Below are positions 9,596-21,072 of a stretch of 64,000 bases of DNA, piece after piece. The DNA is from Streptomyces drozdowiczii (GTDB taxonomy: Bacteria > Actinomycetota > Actinomycetes > Streptomycetales > Streptomycetaceae). The DNA lies in NCBI RefSeq assembly GCF_026167665.1, contig NZ_CP098740.1, forward strand, positions 6,944,001 through 7,008,000. Direction: 5' to 3'. The notes below the pieces were generated by a model. That model did no database searches. It was not told the origin of the DNA and worked only from the letters and a program-made list of their open reading frames with translations. Made by a program: the position numbers and the translations under genes. The number at the start of each line of letters is the position of its first letter. Positions within the stretch are counted from its first letter, which is position 1.

Positions 9596-9790
9596 TCAGG
9601 GGTGGGCAACACCCCACTGGTCGTCGAGAACCTGGAGCCACATGTCACCGCCGAGGGACGAACCGGAGATATCGACCTTCGCTCGCAGATCCGGAGTCGA
9701 TGCTTCCGCCAAGCCCATTCCAAGACTTCCCCAAATTCCGAGCGTAACGAGCAAACCCGAGAATATGCGCTTCGCCGCTGCCTTGTTCAT
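9596..9790 (-). CDS. Small exported peptide, 64 aa
   Basis: I do not recognise a family. The ATG at 9790 is chosen because AGGGGGTAAAG precedes it; an upstream frame extension lacks a ribosome site. The product has a textbook signal peptide: positive start (MNKAAAKR), a hydrophobic core of about 20 residues (FSGLLVTLGIWGSLGMGLA) and an AEA-S cleavage-like site. That would leave a mature peptide of about 33 residues (STPDLRAKVDIS...GVAHP) with no cysteines. It is divergent from a LuxR-like regulator with only about 130 bases between starts, a layout that suggests a regulator and its target or signal. Function could be a secreted signal precursor or simply an unrelated secreted peptide. A terminator-like hairpin follows. 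Confidence 0.65.
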   Translation of the reverse strand: MNKAAAKRIFSGLLVTLGIWGSLGMGLAEASTPDLRAKVDISGSSLGGDMWLQVLDDQWGVAHP

Positions 9791-9841
9791 CTTTACCCCC
9801 TGTAGACATCCCTGCGGTGCGAGGTACACACTGCCAACCGG

Positions 9842-9879
9842 CTCAAGCCGCTCTCAAGCGAATCTCGATGACGTAAAGT
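9842..9879 (+). promoter_or_regulatory. Direct repeat and promoter region of the LuxR-like gene
   Basis: Exact heptad repeat CTCAAGC at 9842-9848 and 9853-9859, again with an 11-bp period (7 + 4 bases), followed by candidate -10 sequences TGACGT (9869-9874) or TAAAGT (9874-9879). The arrangement resembles SARP sites, though the heptad differs from the GCTTTAG form seen at the other four promoters. Confidence 0.4.
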
Positions 9880-9921
9880 GGCCTGGCAGCTAGTTCCACA
9901 TACGGGGGAGTGACCACAGGG

Positions 9922-10953
9922 ATGGCCGGGGAACCGCATTACTTGCCGCACTCCGATGCCTTCGACGACGACTGCGCCATTGCTTATCAACATGCCGTGA
10001 CTCATGGCCGGTACACCCGGCACGGGGTGGCCGAGGCCCTCGGGATCAGCCTCGACGAGGCCGCGCAGATCGAGAAGAAGCTGCAGACCCTGAGCCTGCT
10101 CCACCCGACGCCCGGCGAGCCGGGCACCTTCGTCCCGGTCAGCCCGGACGCGGCAGCCGCCGATCTCGTCGGACCCACCGAGGCGCAGATCCGTGAACTC
10201 CAGCAGGCGGTCACCGACGTACGCACACAGATGCGGGCCCTGGAACCCACGTACTTCGAGAGCCGCCAGCGCCGCAACCAGGCGGAAGCCTTCGACATCG
10301 TCAGCGACATCGGCGTCCTGCAGTCGATGCTCAACGACTGGGGCGCCCGGTGCCGTACGGAGGTGCTCACCGCCCAGCCCGGCGGCCCCAGACCCAGTCA
10401 CTTCCTCGACAACGCCCGGCCGCTCACACTGACGCGCCTGGCGCGCGGGGTGACGGTGCGCCACCTCTACCAGCACACCGTGCGCAGCGATCTGGCGACC
10501 ACCGCGTACGTGCGGGCCGTGACAGCCGCCGGCGCCGAGGTCCGTACGACGGACGAGCTGATCGACCGCATCATCATCTACGACCGGGAGATCGTCTTCC
10601 TCCCCGAGCAGAACGTGGACGGCCGCGCCCCCGGCGCGGTGGTGGTCCGCGAGCCGACGCTCGTGGCCTTCCTCTACAAGGTGTACGAGCACCTGTGGAC
10701 GGCCGCCACCTCCTTCTCGCCGGGGGCCGAGGAGCCCACGGCCGTGACCGATGACCTGAAACGATCGATCGTCAGGCTGATGGCCCAGGGTCACAAGGAC
10801 GAGGTGGTGGCGCGGCGGCTGGGCATGTCGGTGCGGACCTGCCGGCGCTACATCTCCCAGATCATGGAGGAACTGGAGTCCACCAGCCGGTTCCAGGCGG
10901 GCGTGAGCGCGGCCGCGAGCGGGATGCTCGACGACCCCAGCGGCATGACGTAA
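9922..10953 (+). CDS. Helix-turn-helix regulator, TrmB-like N-terminus and LuxR-type C-terminus
   Basis: Cytosolic transcriptional regulator of the actinobacterial class in which an N-terminal TrmB/winged-helix-like segment (about residues 15-60, AYQHAVTHGRYTRHGVAEALG) precedes a middle sensor region and a C-terminal LuxR helix-turn-helix (RLMAQGHKDEVVARRLGMSVRTCRRYISQIM). About 343 aa. The ATG at 9922 is preferred to GTG at 9910, whose ribosome-site purines would abut the start codon. Regulators of this type are frequent in lanthipeptide and polyketide clusters. No receiver domain is visible, so phosphorylation control is unlikely. It is divergent from a small exported peptide gene, and an AfsA-like gene follows, which suggests a signalling role (inference). 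Confidence 0.85.
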   Translation: MAGEPHYLPHSDAFDDDCAIAYQHAVTHGRYTRHGVAEALGISLDEAAQIEKKLQTLSLLHPTPGEPGTFVPVSPDAAAADLVGPTEAQIRELQQAVTDVRTQMRALEPTYFESRQRRNQAEAFDIVSDIGVLQSMLNDWGARCRTEVLTAQPGGPRPSHFLDNARPLTLTRLARGVTVRHLYQHTVRSDLATTAYVRAVTAAGAEVRTTDELIDRIIIYDREIVFLPEQNVDGRAPGAVVVREPTLVAFLYKVYEHLWTAATSFSPGAEEPTAVTDDLKRSIVRLMAQGHKDEVVARRLGMSVRTCRRYISQIMEELESTSRFQAGVSAAASGMLDDPSGMT

Positions 10954-11071
10954 GGCATTACGTGCCGGGCCACTTGCTGCCATCACGGATGGCTGGTTCC
11001 GGCGCCCGCCGTCGGTGCACCCTGAATCGGGCCGAGACCGTATCCGGTCCGGTTCCTAGGGGGTGTGACGT

Positions 11072-11986
11072 ATGCGGAGTCCCGCAGTCCGTCATCTGAT
11101 CCACCGGCCGAGGTCGTGGCAGCATCCGGTCCCGGCCGTGCCCGACACCGAGGAGGAGTTCGTCCTCGTCTGCGAGTTCCCGGCCGGGAACTCGCAGGGG
11201 CGGCGCTTCCACGAGCTGCTGGACGTGGTCGGTGCGGTCCAGGAGGCCGCCGAGTTCATCGGGCGCTGCCATTTCGCCGTGAACCCCGACCGGGTGGCGG
11301 TCTTCTACCGCTTCGGGCTGTGGGCGGACGACATCGCGGCCCTGCGCAGCCGTGTGCCGCCCGGACGGCTCGACGTCCGGCTGAGCGTACGCCCGGACAA
11401 GGTCGTGGACGGCGTACCTCGGGTTCTGGAGTTCCGGATGGCGATCCGGATCGACGGCAGTCCCTGTGGTGCCGGGGACGCCAGCCTGGTCTTCCTGGCT
11501 CCCGGCGTGCACACCAACCACCGCCGCCACAGCCGCGCGGCGCTGCTGGCCGCCTGCGGCACGGGCGGCGCGACCGCCTCTGCGGGTGCTCCCGTCGAAC
11601 CGGCTGCCCTCGGGTACGCGGACCCCCGTGACGTGCTGCTGCGCAACCCCGGTACGGCCGACGGACGGCTCTCCGTCGACGTGGTGCTGCCCCCGCCCGT
11701 CGACGGGGAGATCCCGGCGCGGGTCCTGCTGGAGGCCGTGCGGCAGGTCTCGCTGTACTCCGCCGTGCGGGCGCACGGGCTGGCGGCCGGGCGGATCACG
11801 CTGGCCTCACTGCGGGCGCACTTCCGGGGCTACGCGGAACCGGACCTGCCGCTGCGCTGCGCGGCCGTGTGGGAGCCGCTGGGCAAGGACGGGAGCGGGC
11901 GGCGGCTGGCGCCGGTCTCGCTCAGCCTCATCCAGGCCGACCGGGCTGTCCTGGAGACGACCACCTCAGTGGTCGAGGAACTGTGA
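11072..11986 (+). CDS. AfsA-like protein (A-factor/gamma-butyrolactone biosynthesis hotdog family)
   Basis: AfsA proteins join a beta-ketoacyl thioester to dihydroxyacetone phosphate in the first step of gamma-butyrolactone signal synthesis. This 304-aa protein has the family length and two-repeat shape. An N-terminal LIHRPRS...EEFVLVCEFPAGN half and a second half around ADPRDVLLRNP match the recurring H-x(n)-(D/E)VLL-(T/R) pattern of AfsA repeats. The start codon ATG 11072 follows AGGGGGTG. The gene ends overlap the convergent PPTase gene by 21 bases. Several AfsA homologues in PKS clusters do not make butyrolactones, so the chemistry is uncertain. The neighbouring FAAL/KS-AT-ACP operon could in principle supply the beta-ketoacyl substrate. 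No adjacent ArpA-type receptor gene is seen. Confidence 0.75.
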   Translation: MRSPAVRHLIHRPRSWQHPVPAVPDTEEEFVLVCEFPAGNSQGRRFHELLDVVGAVQEAAEFIGRCHFAVNPDRVAVFYRFGLWADDIAALRSRVPPGRLDVRLSVRPDKVVDGVPRVLEFRMAIRIDGSPCGAGDASLVFLAPGVHTNHRRHSRAALLAACGTGGATASAGAPVEPAALGYADPRDVLLRNPGTADGRLSVDVVLPPPVDGEIPARVLLEAVRQVSLYSAVRAHGLAAGRITLASLRAHFRGYAEPDLPLRCAAVWEPLGKDGSGRRLAPVSLSLIQADRAVLETTTSVVEEL

Positions 11987-12832
11987 CCAGTAGTCATGCG
12001 ACCACTCCCCCTCCAGCGCCTCGGTGAGCGCGGCCACCGCGTCGGTGTCGAGCATGGTGGTGATCTGGGCGTCCGCGGTCCGGCCGAGCCCGGCGTCGTA
12101 GACGGCGGCGCTGACGCAGAACTCCAGGCCGTCGCTGACGAGGAGGCACGTCCGGAAGGACCATTCGTCGCCCGCTCCCGGTGTCCCGTCCGGGCGGTGC
12201 ACCTGGGTGGGCCGCCCGTCGGGGCCGAAGCCGAACTCGGTGAACCTGAACCGCATGCCCTGCCCGATGGCTTTGCTGTACGCCTCCTTGAGTGTCCAGA
12301 GCCGCAGCAGGCTCGGGTTGCGCTCCTCCTCCGGCAGCTCGGAGACGAGCAGCCGCTCGTGCGGGGTGCAGATGTGCCGGTCGAGCCCGCGGCTGTAGAT
12401 GCGCCGGTCGGACCGTTCGGCGTCCACACCGACCAGGCCGCGCGTGGTCAGGCCGACCAGCAGCAGGTCGTCGGTGTGGCTGAGGCTGATGTCGATCTGG
12501 TCGCAGCCGCGCAGGTACGGCCGGCCGGTGGGTCCGTACATCAGTTCCAGGTCCTGCGGCTCGGCGTGCAGCGCGGCGGCCGCGGCGTGTTTGAGCAGCA
12601 GGCGGGAGGCGGCGAACTGGTCGCGTATCTCCTCGTGCGTGATGTCCCGGTACCGCGCCCAGTCCCGGCCGAGGGTGGCGCGCAGCGAAGCCCCTCCGGG
12701 GTCGGCGGGGCGCCAGTCGTCGAGGCGGCCGTGGACCAGCGCGGTGCCGTGCGCCGCCAGTTCGGTGCGCACGGCGGCCCAGTTGGTACCCGCCACCGTC
12801 ACGGCGAGGGGGTCCCCGATGGTCATGGTCAC
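11966..12832 (-). CDS. 4'-phosphopantetheinyl transferase, Sfp type
   Basis: Converts apo carrier proteins to holo form by attaching phosphopantetheine from CoA to the conserved serine. 288 aa, slightly longer than Sfp. The two diagnostic motifs are intact: the Mg-binding GLVGVDAER and, further on, LWTLKEAYSKAIGQG. An upstream PYLRGCDQIDISLSHTDD matches the P-Y-L...NISHS region. Last gene of the FAAL operon, overlapping the upstream ACP gene by 4 bases (ATGA), so it probably activates the ACPs of this operon and possibly the large PKS/NRPS proteins. Convergent with the AfsA-like gene. Confidence 0.92.
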   Translation of the reverse strand: MTMTIGDPLAVTVAGTNWAAVRTELAAHGTALVHGRLDDWRPADPGGASLRATLGRDWARYRDITHEEIRDQFAASRLLLKHAAAAALHAEPQDLELMYGPTGRPYLRGCDQIDISLSHTDDLLLVGLTTRGLVGVDAERSDRRIYSRGLDRHICTPHERLLVSELPEEERNPSLLRLWTLKEAYSKAIGQGMRFRFTEFGFGPDGRPTQVHRPDGTPGAGDEWSFRTCLLVSDGLEFCVSAAVYDAGLGRTADAQITTMLDTDAVAALTEALEGEWSHDYWSQFLDH

Positions 12833-13074
12833 GGGGCGACCACCAGGCGGTGGACCTCGGCGAGGTTGCGTGCCTGGAGGACCCGGGCGACCGGGACGGG
12901 CCGGCCGGTGGCCCGCTCGGCGAGCATGACCAGGCGCAGCAGGTGTACCGAGTCCCAGTCCAGCAGGGTGTCGAAGTCCGCGGCGGCTTGCTGCGGGGTC
13001 AGGTCGAGACCCAGTTCCTCGCAGACGTGGGCGAGGAAGCCGGGCAGGTCAGTGATGTTGCAGGTGGTGTCCAT
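12829..13074 (-). CDS. Discrete acyl carrier protein (FkbJ/glyceryl-ACP type)
   Basis: 81-aa carrier protein. The carrier serine lies in LLDWDSVHLLRLVML (D-S motif), in a helix-rich small domain typical of the free ACPs that accompany FkbH enzymes and carry the glyceryl thioester made from 1,3-bisphosphoglycerate. It overlaps FkbH by 26 bases and the PPTase gene by 4, so stoichiometric coupled synthesis is likely. In tetronate clusters the equivalent ACP presents the C3 unit to the KASIII-like enzyme. In FK506-type clusters it would instead carry methoxymalonyl, but the dedicated dehydrogenases and O-methyltransferase for that are absent here. Confidence 0.85.
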   Translation of the reverse strand: MDTTCNITDLPGFLAHVCEELGLDLTPQQAAADFDTLLDWDSVHLLRLVMLAERATGRPVPVARVLQARNLAEVHRLVVAP

Positions 13075-14977
13075 GCACCGTCCCTCCGAGTCGGGCGTCG
13101 AGTGTCAGGTGACCCGGTACGGGTGGCAGGGGGTCCAGCGTGTGCCGGAACCAGATGCCGTCCCCGTCCGTTCCCTCCTCCTGGGTGAAGCCGAGGGACG
13201 GGTAGAAGCCGCGCACCCTCGCGTTGCTGCGGGTGGGGCGGTAGCGGGCCCGCACGGCGGCCAGGCCCTGGTCTCGGGCATGGGCCAGTACGGTGGCCAG
13301 GCAGGCGTCCTCGATGCCCCGGGCCAGTGCCCGGCAGCTGAGGAACACGTTGTCCACGGCCAGGGTGTCCCCCTCGCGGCGGACGAAGAGCGCGCCGACC
13401 AGCCCGCTGTCGCCGAAGCGGTCGCTGACGCGGACCGCGAGCACCTGGTGGCCGTCGGTGTGCTGGAAGGCGGCGACGCGGTCGGCCTGGACCCGTTCGC
13501 CGGTGAGGTTGAACTGGTTGGTGCGCAGCGACAGCTGGGAGAGCCGGCGGATCTCGTGCGGCTCGGGCCCGGAGAGGCTGACCTCGGTACGCAGCTCCGT
13601 CAGGTAGTCCTCGTAGGAGCCGGTGCTCCCCCGGAACTTCTCGCGTGCGGCGGCCTCCTGATAGCGGACGGTGCGACGGGTGTCGTCGTCGGTGATCTGC
13701 GGCGTGTCGAACCAGCCGTCGCGGAGCAGGGCGTGCAGGTGCAGGGCCGGTTCGGGGCCGAGCGGGACGACGGCGGTGCCGGGCAGGTGGCGGCGGATCA
13801 GGGCCCGCTCCACGGGCGAGTCGTCGAGGAAGACGAGGGCGTCGGCGGAGATGCCGAGCCGCCGGGCGATGGCGTGGAGGCTGCCGTCCTTGGGCTCCCA
13901 GCCGGCGTGGACGGCGACGAAGTCCGCGGGGCGCAGGGTCATGTCGGGGTGGCCGGCGAGCACGTCGTGGACGGGGCCGGGGTCGTTCTTGCTGCTGACG
14001 GCGAGCAGGACCCCTTGGGCCGCGAGCTGTTTCGCCACCCGCTGGACGGCCGCGTACGGCTCGCCGATCAGGCTGCCGCCCGGCGCGATGCCGTCGGGCC
14101 CGTCCTCGCCGAGGACCCCGCCCCACAGGGTGTTGTCGAGGTCGAGGACGAGGCACTTCTTGGCCAGGCCGGACCGGGAGCGCAGGACGTGGGCCGCGTC
14201 GCGGGCGTAGGCGGAGAACAGCTCGTCGCTGAAGGGCGAGCGGGTGTAGAGGGCCAGACGCGGGTCGCCGGCCGGGCCCATGGAGGCGATGACCGGGTCG
14301 AGGTCGAGGACCGCGACGGCGGGGTGGCTCTCGGTCAGGCGCAGCAGGCGGGCGTTGAATTCGCGCCACACCGCGCCGAGCCGGGCGCGCCCTTGTTGGT
14401 CCACGAGTTGCTGGGCGCAGTGGCGGGGCAGCGGCAGGGTGTTGAGGACCAGGGTGCCGGTGCCGTGGGCGGTGTGCGCCTCGGCGATGCGGGTGAGGTG
14501 GGCGGTGAGTTCCGCGCAGGCGGTCTCGACGTCGTCGGGGCCCCAGGGCAGGGGGAGCCGGCCGAGGACGGCGTCGGCGTCCAGGACGCACAGGGTGAGG
14601 TCGGGGCGGGCGGTGCGCAGTTCCCCGCCGGGGTCGGTGAGATCGCGCAGGTAGGCGCCGTGGGTGCCGTGGACCTGGTGGGCGAGCAGGCCGTGCCGGG
14701 CCAGTTCGGCGGTCAGCGGGTCGGTGAGCTGGGCCAGGGTGGAGTGGCCGGTGACGGCGACGGTGACGACGGGCGTCGCCGGGTGGCCGGCGAGGACGTC
14801 CTCGGTGCGCAGGGAGGCCAGGACGCGGCCGCAGCGGCGCAGTTCGGTCAGGAGGTCGGCCTCGGTCCGCGAGGGGTCGTCGGTGATCTCGGCCAGCAGG
14901 GAACGCACCCGCGGGTAGCGGGCGGCGAGTCTCCCAGTGGTGTGCAGTGCGCGGAGTTCCTCCAGCGGGGCGGTCAC
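13049..14977 (-). CDS. FkbH-like glyceryl-ACP synthase (HAD family)
   Basis: Dephosphorylates 1,3-bisphosphoglycerate and loads the glyceryl group on an ACP. 642 aa. Domain order: an N-terminal SGNH-like region of about 260 residues, the HAD catalytic core with nucleophile motif LVLDLDNTLWGGVLGEDG (both conserved aspartates present), LAVSSKNDPG and FLDDSPVERALI, and a C-terminal GNAT-like domain (VSDRFGDSGLVGALFV, YRPTRSNARVRGFYPSLGF). The longer open frame to 15901 is a shadow. GTG at 14977 is chosen because it overlaps the KASIII stop as GTGA. It sits between KASIII and the small ACP in the same order as in tetronate clusters, supporting a role in supplying the C3 unit of a tetronic acid. 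Confidence 0.9.
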   Translation of the reverse strand: MTAPLEELRALHTTGRLAARYPRVRSLLAEITDDPSRTEADLLTELRRCGRVLASLRTEDVLAGHPATPVVTVAVTGHSTLAQLTDPLTAELARHGLLAHQVHGTHGAYLRDLTDPGGELRTARPDLTLCVLDADAVLGRLPLPWGPDDVETACAELTAHLTRIAEAHTAHGTGTLVLNTLPLPRHCAQQLVDQQGRARLGAVWREFNARLLRLTESHPAVAVLDLDPVIASMGPAGDPRLALYTRSPFSDELFSAYARDAAHVLRSRSGLAKKCLVLDLDNTLWGGVLGEDGPDGIAPGGSLIGEPYAAVQRVAKQLAAQGVLLAVSSKNDPGPVHDVLAGHPDMTLRPADFVAVHAGWEPKDGSLHAIARRLGISADALVFLDDSPVERALIRRHLPGTAVVPLGPEPALHLHALLRDGWFDTPQITDDDTRRTVRYQEAAAREKFRGSTGSYEDYLTELRTEVSLSGPEPHEIRRLSQLSLRTNQFNLTGERVQADRVAAFQHTDGHQVLAVRVSDRFGDSGLVGALFVRREGDTLAVDNVFLSCRALARGIEDACLATVLAHARDQGLAAVRARYRPTRSNARVRGFYPSLGFTQEEGTDGDGIWFRHTLDPLPPVPGHLTLDARLGGTVHGHHLQHH

Positions 14978-16016
14978 CGTGTGTCCTCCTTCTCCAGGGC
15001 GAGACCTGCCTTGATCCACTTGCTGGACTCGACGACGAGGGCCAGCGCGCGGTCCCCGGGGCGCAGCTCCGGCACGAGGCGGTCGAGCTGTACGAACGGC
15101 AGGGCGTTTCCGGTGTTGCCGGTGTCGGCGACGCAGGAGATCTCCCGGGGGCCGGGCAGCTCCAGGTCCTCGACGATGCGCCGGGTCATCCGGCCCGAGA
15201 GCTGTGGCGGCAGCAGGAAGTCGATCTCGTCCGGGCTCCAGCCGGTGGTCTCCAGCAGCTGCCAGAGGATCTCCCCCGCCATGAGGGGCACGCCCTCCTC
15301 GATGGCCTTGTAGTCCTCGTGGAGCATGCGGCGGTCCGGGTCGCGGCGGGCGGGCCCCTCCCAGTCGATGGTCTGGCCCGGGGCGCGGCCCTGTCCGGTG
15401 AAGCAGTTGAGCAGCGCCCGCACGCCGATGGCCTCGCCCTCGGGGTCCGCGCTGACGACGGCCGCGCCCGCGCCGTCCCCGAACAGCACGTAGTTGACGA
15501 GTTCCTGGGTGGGCAGGGTGGCGGCGCCGCGCGCGGGGTCGAGGAAGCGGTCGGTGACGTCCCCGCCGACGACGAGCCCGGCCCGGTGGCCGGAGGCGAT
15601 CAGTGCGCGGCCGAGGTCGAGGGCCTGGACGGCGCCCGCACAGCCCGCCTGGATCTGGTACACGGGCAGGTAGTTGAGCCCGAGCCGGTCCGCGACCTGG
15701 GTGGCGGTGGTCGGGAGCAGGGCGTCGGGGGTGGTGGTGGTGAGGACCAGGAAGTCGAGTTCGGAGGCGGTGAAGCCGGACGCGTCCAGCGCCCGGCCGG
15801 CCGCCTCGGCGCACAGGTCGGTGAGGGAGTGCAGGACCTCGCCGGTGGCCAGGTCCCAGCCGAAGTGGCGGGTGCGGGTGCCTACGAAGAGGTCGATCCA
15901 CTCCTCGCTGATCCCGAAGACCTTGCCGAGGGAGGCGTTGCTGACGGCCGGTCCGGGCAGGGCGGCGGCGGTGCCGGCGATGTGGAGGGCGGGTGCGGGC
16001 ATGCCCGTGGGGCGGT

Positions 16017-16020
<4 letters not shown>
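14974..16020 (-). CDS. KASIII-like enzyme, tetronate-forming type
   Basis: Beta-ketoacyl-ACP synthase III fold, 348 aa from ATG 16020, which overlaps the upstream PKS stop (ATGA). The active-site cysteine is Cys127 in IQAGCAGAVQAL. The usual catalytic asparagine is kept in ADTGNTGNALPF. The motif that normally holds the catalytic histidine (PHQ-N) reads LPPQLSGR, so His is replaced by Pro. In tetronate pathways (RK-682, abyssomicin, tetronomycin) a KASIII homologue next to FkbH and an ACP joins a beta-ketoacyl thioester to glyceryl-ACP, forming C-C and C-O bonds. Gene order here is the same. Substrate would be the beta-ketoacyl group on the adjacent KS-AT-ACP protein (inference). The His loss makes simple decarboxylative condensation unlikely. 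Confidence 0.85.
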
Positions 16021-18999
<2,979 letters not shown>

Positions 19000-19003
<4 letters not shown>

Positions 19004-19290
19004 GGGCGCGTTCCGCCGGCCGGTACCCGGACGCCGCGCGAGGCCAGGTGCCGGGCCAGGGCGGCCACCGTGGAGTGGTCCCAGGCCATGGACGGGTCGA
19101 CCGGGATGCCGAACTCGTCCTCCACGTCGCCGCAGAGGCTCAGTGCGCACACCGAGTCCATGCCGTACACCGCGAGCGGGACGGTGGGGTCGATGCTTTC
19201 GGGCTCCCGGTCCAGGTAGACGGCGAGCCGGTCGGTCAGCCACCCGTACAGCGGGGCAGCCGTGTTGCGCGGCGGCGCGGGCAGGGTCAT
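19000..19290 (-). CDS. Discrete acyl carrier protein
   Basis: 96-aa carrier protein with serine in VYGMDSVCALSLCGDVEDEFG and a typical four-helix layout. It lies directly after the acyl-CoA dehydrogenase gene and overlaps the KS-AT-ACP gene by 4 bases, so it is the natural acceptor for the acyl group activated by the upstream FAAL and the likely donor to the KS (inference). The start is ATG 19290. Sequence style differs from the 81-aa FkbJ-like ACP of the same operon, in keeping with a different partner. Confidence 0.85.
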
Positions 19291-19326
19291 GCCGGACTCC
19301 TTCGGTGCAAGGCCAGGCCGGCCGGG

Positions 19327-21072
19327 TCAGCCGGGAAGGGGGACGTTGTACAGGTCGTAGCTGCGCTGGTCGCCGAAGCGGGCGAGGACCTCCTGGTGGA
19401 TCCGGGCCGTGCACTCGGCGGGCACCTCGACTACGGGGGCGCCCAGGCGCCGGGCGATGTGGTGCAGGGCCAGGGCCGCCCAGGCGGGGTCGGCGAGGAA
19501 GGGGTCGCGGCCCGCGTCGCTGTGCCGCCACACGCCGAGGACGGCCGCGGCGGCGAGCACCAGGACGTACCGGTCGGTGAGCGTGAACCAGACCGGGCTG
19601 ACGGGGGTTCCGCCGCCGGGCGGGGGCAGGGCCAGCACCCGGGTGCGCAGGTCCCGCAGCTCGTCGACCAGCTGCCCGGCGAGTGCGCGCAGGGCGCGCT
19701 CGACGGGGTTCCGGCCGGTCAGCGTCCCCGCGGTCTCCACGAGGGAGGCGCTGAGGCTGTCGCGGCCGCAGGCCAGCGCCAGCTGCTCGTAGCCGAACGG
19801 GGGCAGCGGGGCTCCCGGCTCGAACAGGGCGTCGGAGGCGGGCTGTTCGCGGAACCAGGACCGGGCGGCCAGTGCCGGGAGCTGGGGGATGATCGTGGCC
19901 TGGCAGGCGACGGTCCCCGCGTGTCCGAGGCTGACCACGGGCACGTCCCGCAGGTGCTTCTGGAAGACGCCGACGGTGCCGCCCCGGGTGTAGATCTGCG
20001 AGCCGAGGACGGTGGACAGGTCGTACATCGTGTCGCTGAGCACGCGCGGCAGCAGCGACTTGACGGCGGCCGAGTAGACGCTGGTCTCGGCCGGGTGCAG
20101 GTGCAGGGCGCGGGTGGCGACGACGGCCAGGCAGTCGTAGAACAGCAGGTTCACGAAGGCGTTCGCCAGCGTGGTCGCGGTGTGTTCGGGATCGAGGGGG
20201 GCGCCGTGCCCGGGTTTCTGGGTGCGGTCGACGAGGACGGCGGTGCGCAGGCAGGTGTCCACGGCGGCGGCGACCAGGGAGGCCATGAGGGTGCGGCTCA
20301 TCTGGAAGGACCGCAGGGAGGTGGGCACGCCGCTGCCGAGCGGCCCGAGCAGGGTCTGCTCGGGCACCGGGCAGTCCTCGAACGCGACGGAGTCGAAGTG
20401 GCAGCCGCGCATGCCGGTACGGGGGCGGCGGCGGGTGACCCGGTAGCGGTCGGGCGGCAGGGTCCGCGGGTCCAGCAGGAGGGCGGAGTGGCTGCCGCTG
20501 CCGGGGCGGTCGTCCGTCCGGCAGAACAGCACGAGGGCGTCGGACCGGTGCAGGTTGTTGACGACGGACTTGGCGCCGCTCACGGACAGGCCGGCCGGGG
20601 TGCGGGTGGCGGCCACCTGGCTGCGGACGAAGTCGTTGGTGTGGGCGGTCTCGTGCTGGGCGATGGCCGCTTTGGAACCGGACAGCAGCAGCTCGGCGAG
20701 CCAGCCGCGCTGGGTCCCGCTGCCGCTCATCCACACGTCCGACGCGGCCATGAAGGTGCTCATGCCGTAGCCGGCGCCGAGGGCGGCGTCGCGCCGGAAG
20801 ACGGGGCGCATCACGCGCAGCAGGGTCTCGGCGGAGTCGAAGCGCCCGCCGAGTTCGCGCGGCACGTACTCGGCGTTCAGGCCGAACGCGTCGAGGAGGG
20901 CTTCGGCGTCGGCGGACAGCGTGCCGAGCCGGTCGGCGACCAGCAGCTTCGCGTACCCGGTGGGATTGCGGGCGTCCGTGGGGTCTCCCAGCAGGACTTC
21001 CAGCTCGGCGGCCCGGTCCCCCGTCGGCGCGCCGGGGGTGCCGGGCCGGGGGTCGAGCGCGAGGGTGCTCAC
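19327..21072 (-). CDS. Acyl-CoA dehydrogenase-like flavoprotein, 581 aa
   Basis: Flavin enzyme of the acyl-CoA dehydrogenase/oxidase superfamily. It starts at GTG 21072 in a GTGA overlap with the FAAL gene. The N-terminal helical domain, a middle beta domain (SGAKSVVNNL, FDSVAFEDCPVPEQTLLG) and the C-terminal helical bundle with GSQIYTRGGTVGVFQKHLRDVPVV are recognisable. At 581 aa it is much longer than the usual 380-400 aa, with an extra C-terminal domain reminiscent of acyl-CoA oxidases and of dehydrogenases that act on ACP-bound acyl groups. Placed between an acyl-AMP ligase and an ACP, it probably introduces alpha,beta unsaturation into the ACP-bound starter (inference). The catalytic glutamate was not located by eye. 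Confidence 0.8.
   Translation of the reverse strand: MSTLALDPRPGTPGAPTGDRAAELEVLLGDPTDARNPTGYAKLLVADRLGTLSADAEALLDAFGLNAEYVPRELGGRFDSAETLLRVMRPVFRRDAALGAGYGMSTFMAASDVWMSGSGTQRGWLAELLLSGSKAAIAQHETAHTNDFVRSQVAATRTPAGLSVSGAKSVVNNLHRSDALVLFCRTDDRPGSGSHSALLLDPRTLPPDRYRVTRRRPRTGMRGCHFDSVAFEDCPVPEQTLLGPLGSGVPTSLRSFQMSRTLMASLVAAAVDTCLRTAVLVDRTQKPGHGAPLDPEHTATTLANAFVNLLFYDCLAVVATRALHLHPAETSVYSAAVKSLLPRVLSDTMYDLSTVLGSQIYTRGGTVGVFQKHLRDVPVVSLGHAGTVACQATIIPQLPALAARSWFREQPASDALFEPGAPLPPFGYEQLALACGRDSLSASLVETAGTLTGRNPVERALRALAGQLVDELRDLRTRVLALPPPGGGTPVSPVWFTLTDRYVLVLAAAAVLGVWRHSDAGRDPFLADPAWAALALHHIARRLGAPVVEVPAECTARIHQEVLARFGDQRSYDLYNVPLPG

Noticed and set aside
9380..9805. 141-codon plus-strand frame
   Set aside because: Runs through the hairpin at 9531-9566 and opposite the signal peptide of the small exported peptide; no codon bias.
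11996..15313. 1105-codon open frame on the plus strand
   Set aside because: Lies opposite PPTase, ACP, FkbH and KASIII, all with intact catalytic motifs. The plus frame is a low-complexity G/V/Q/A shadow.
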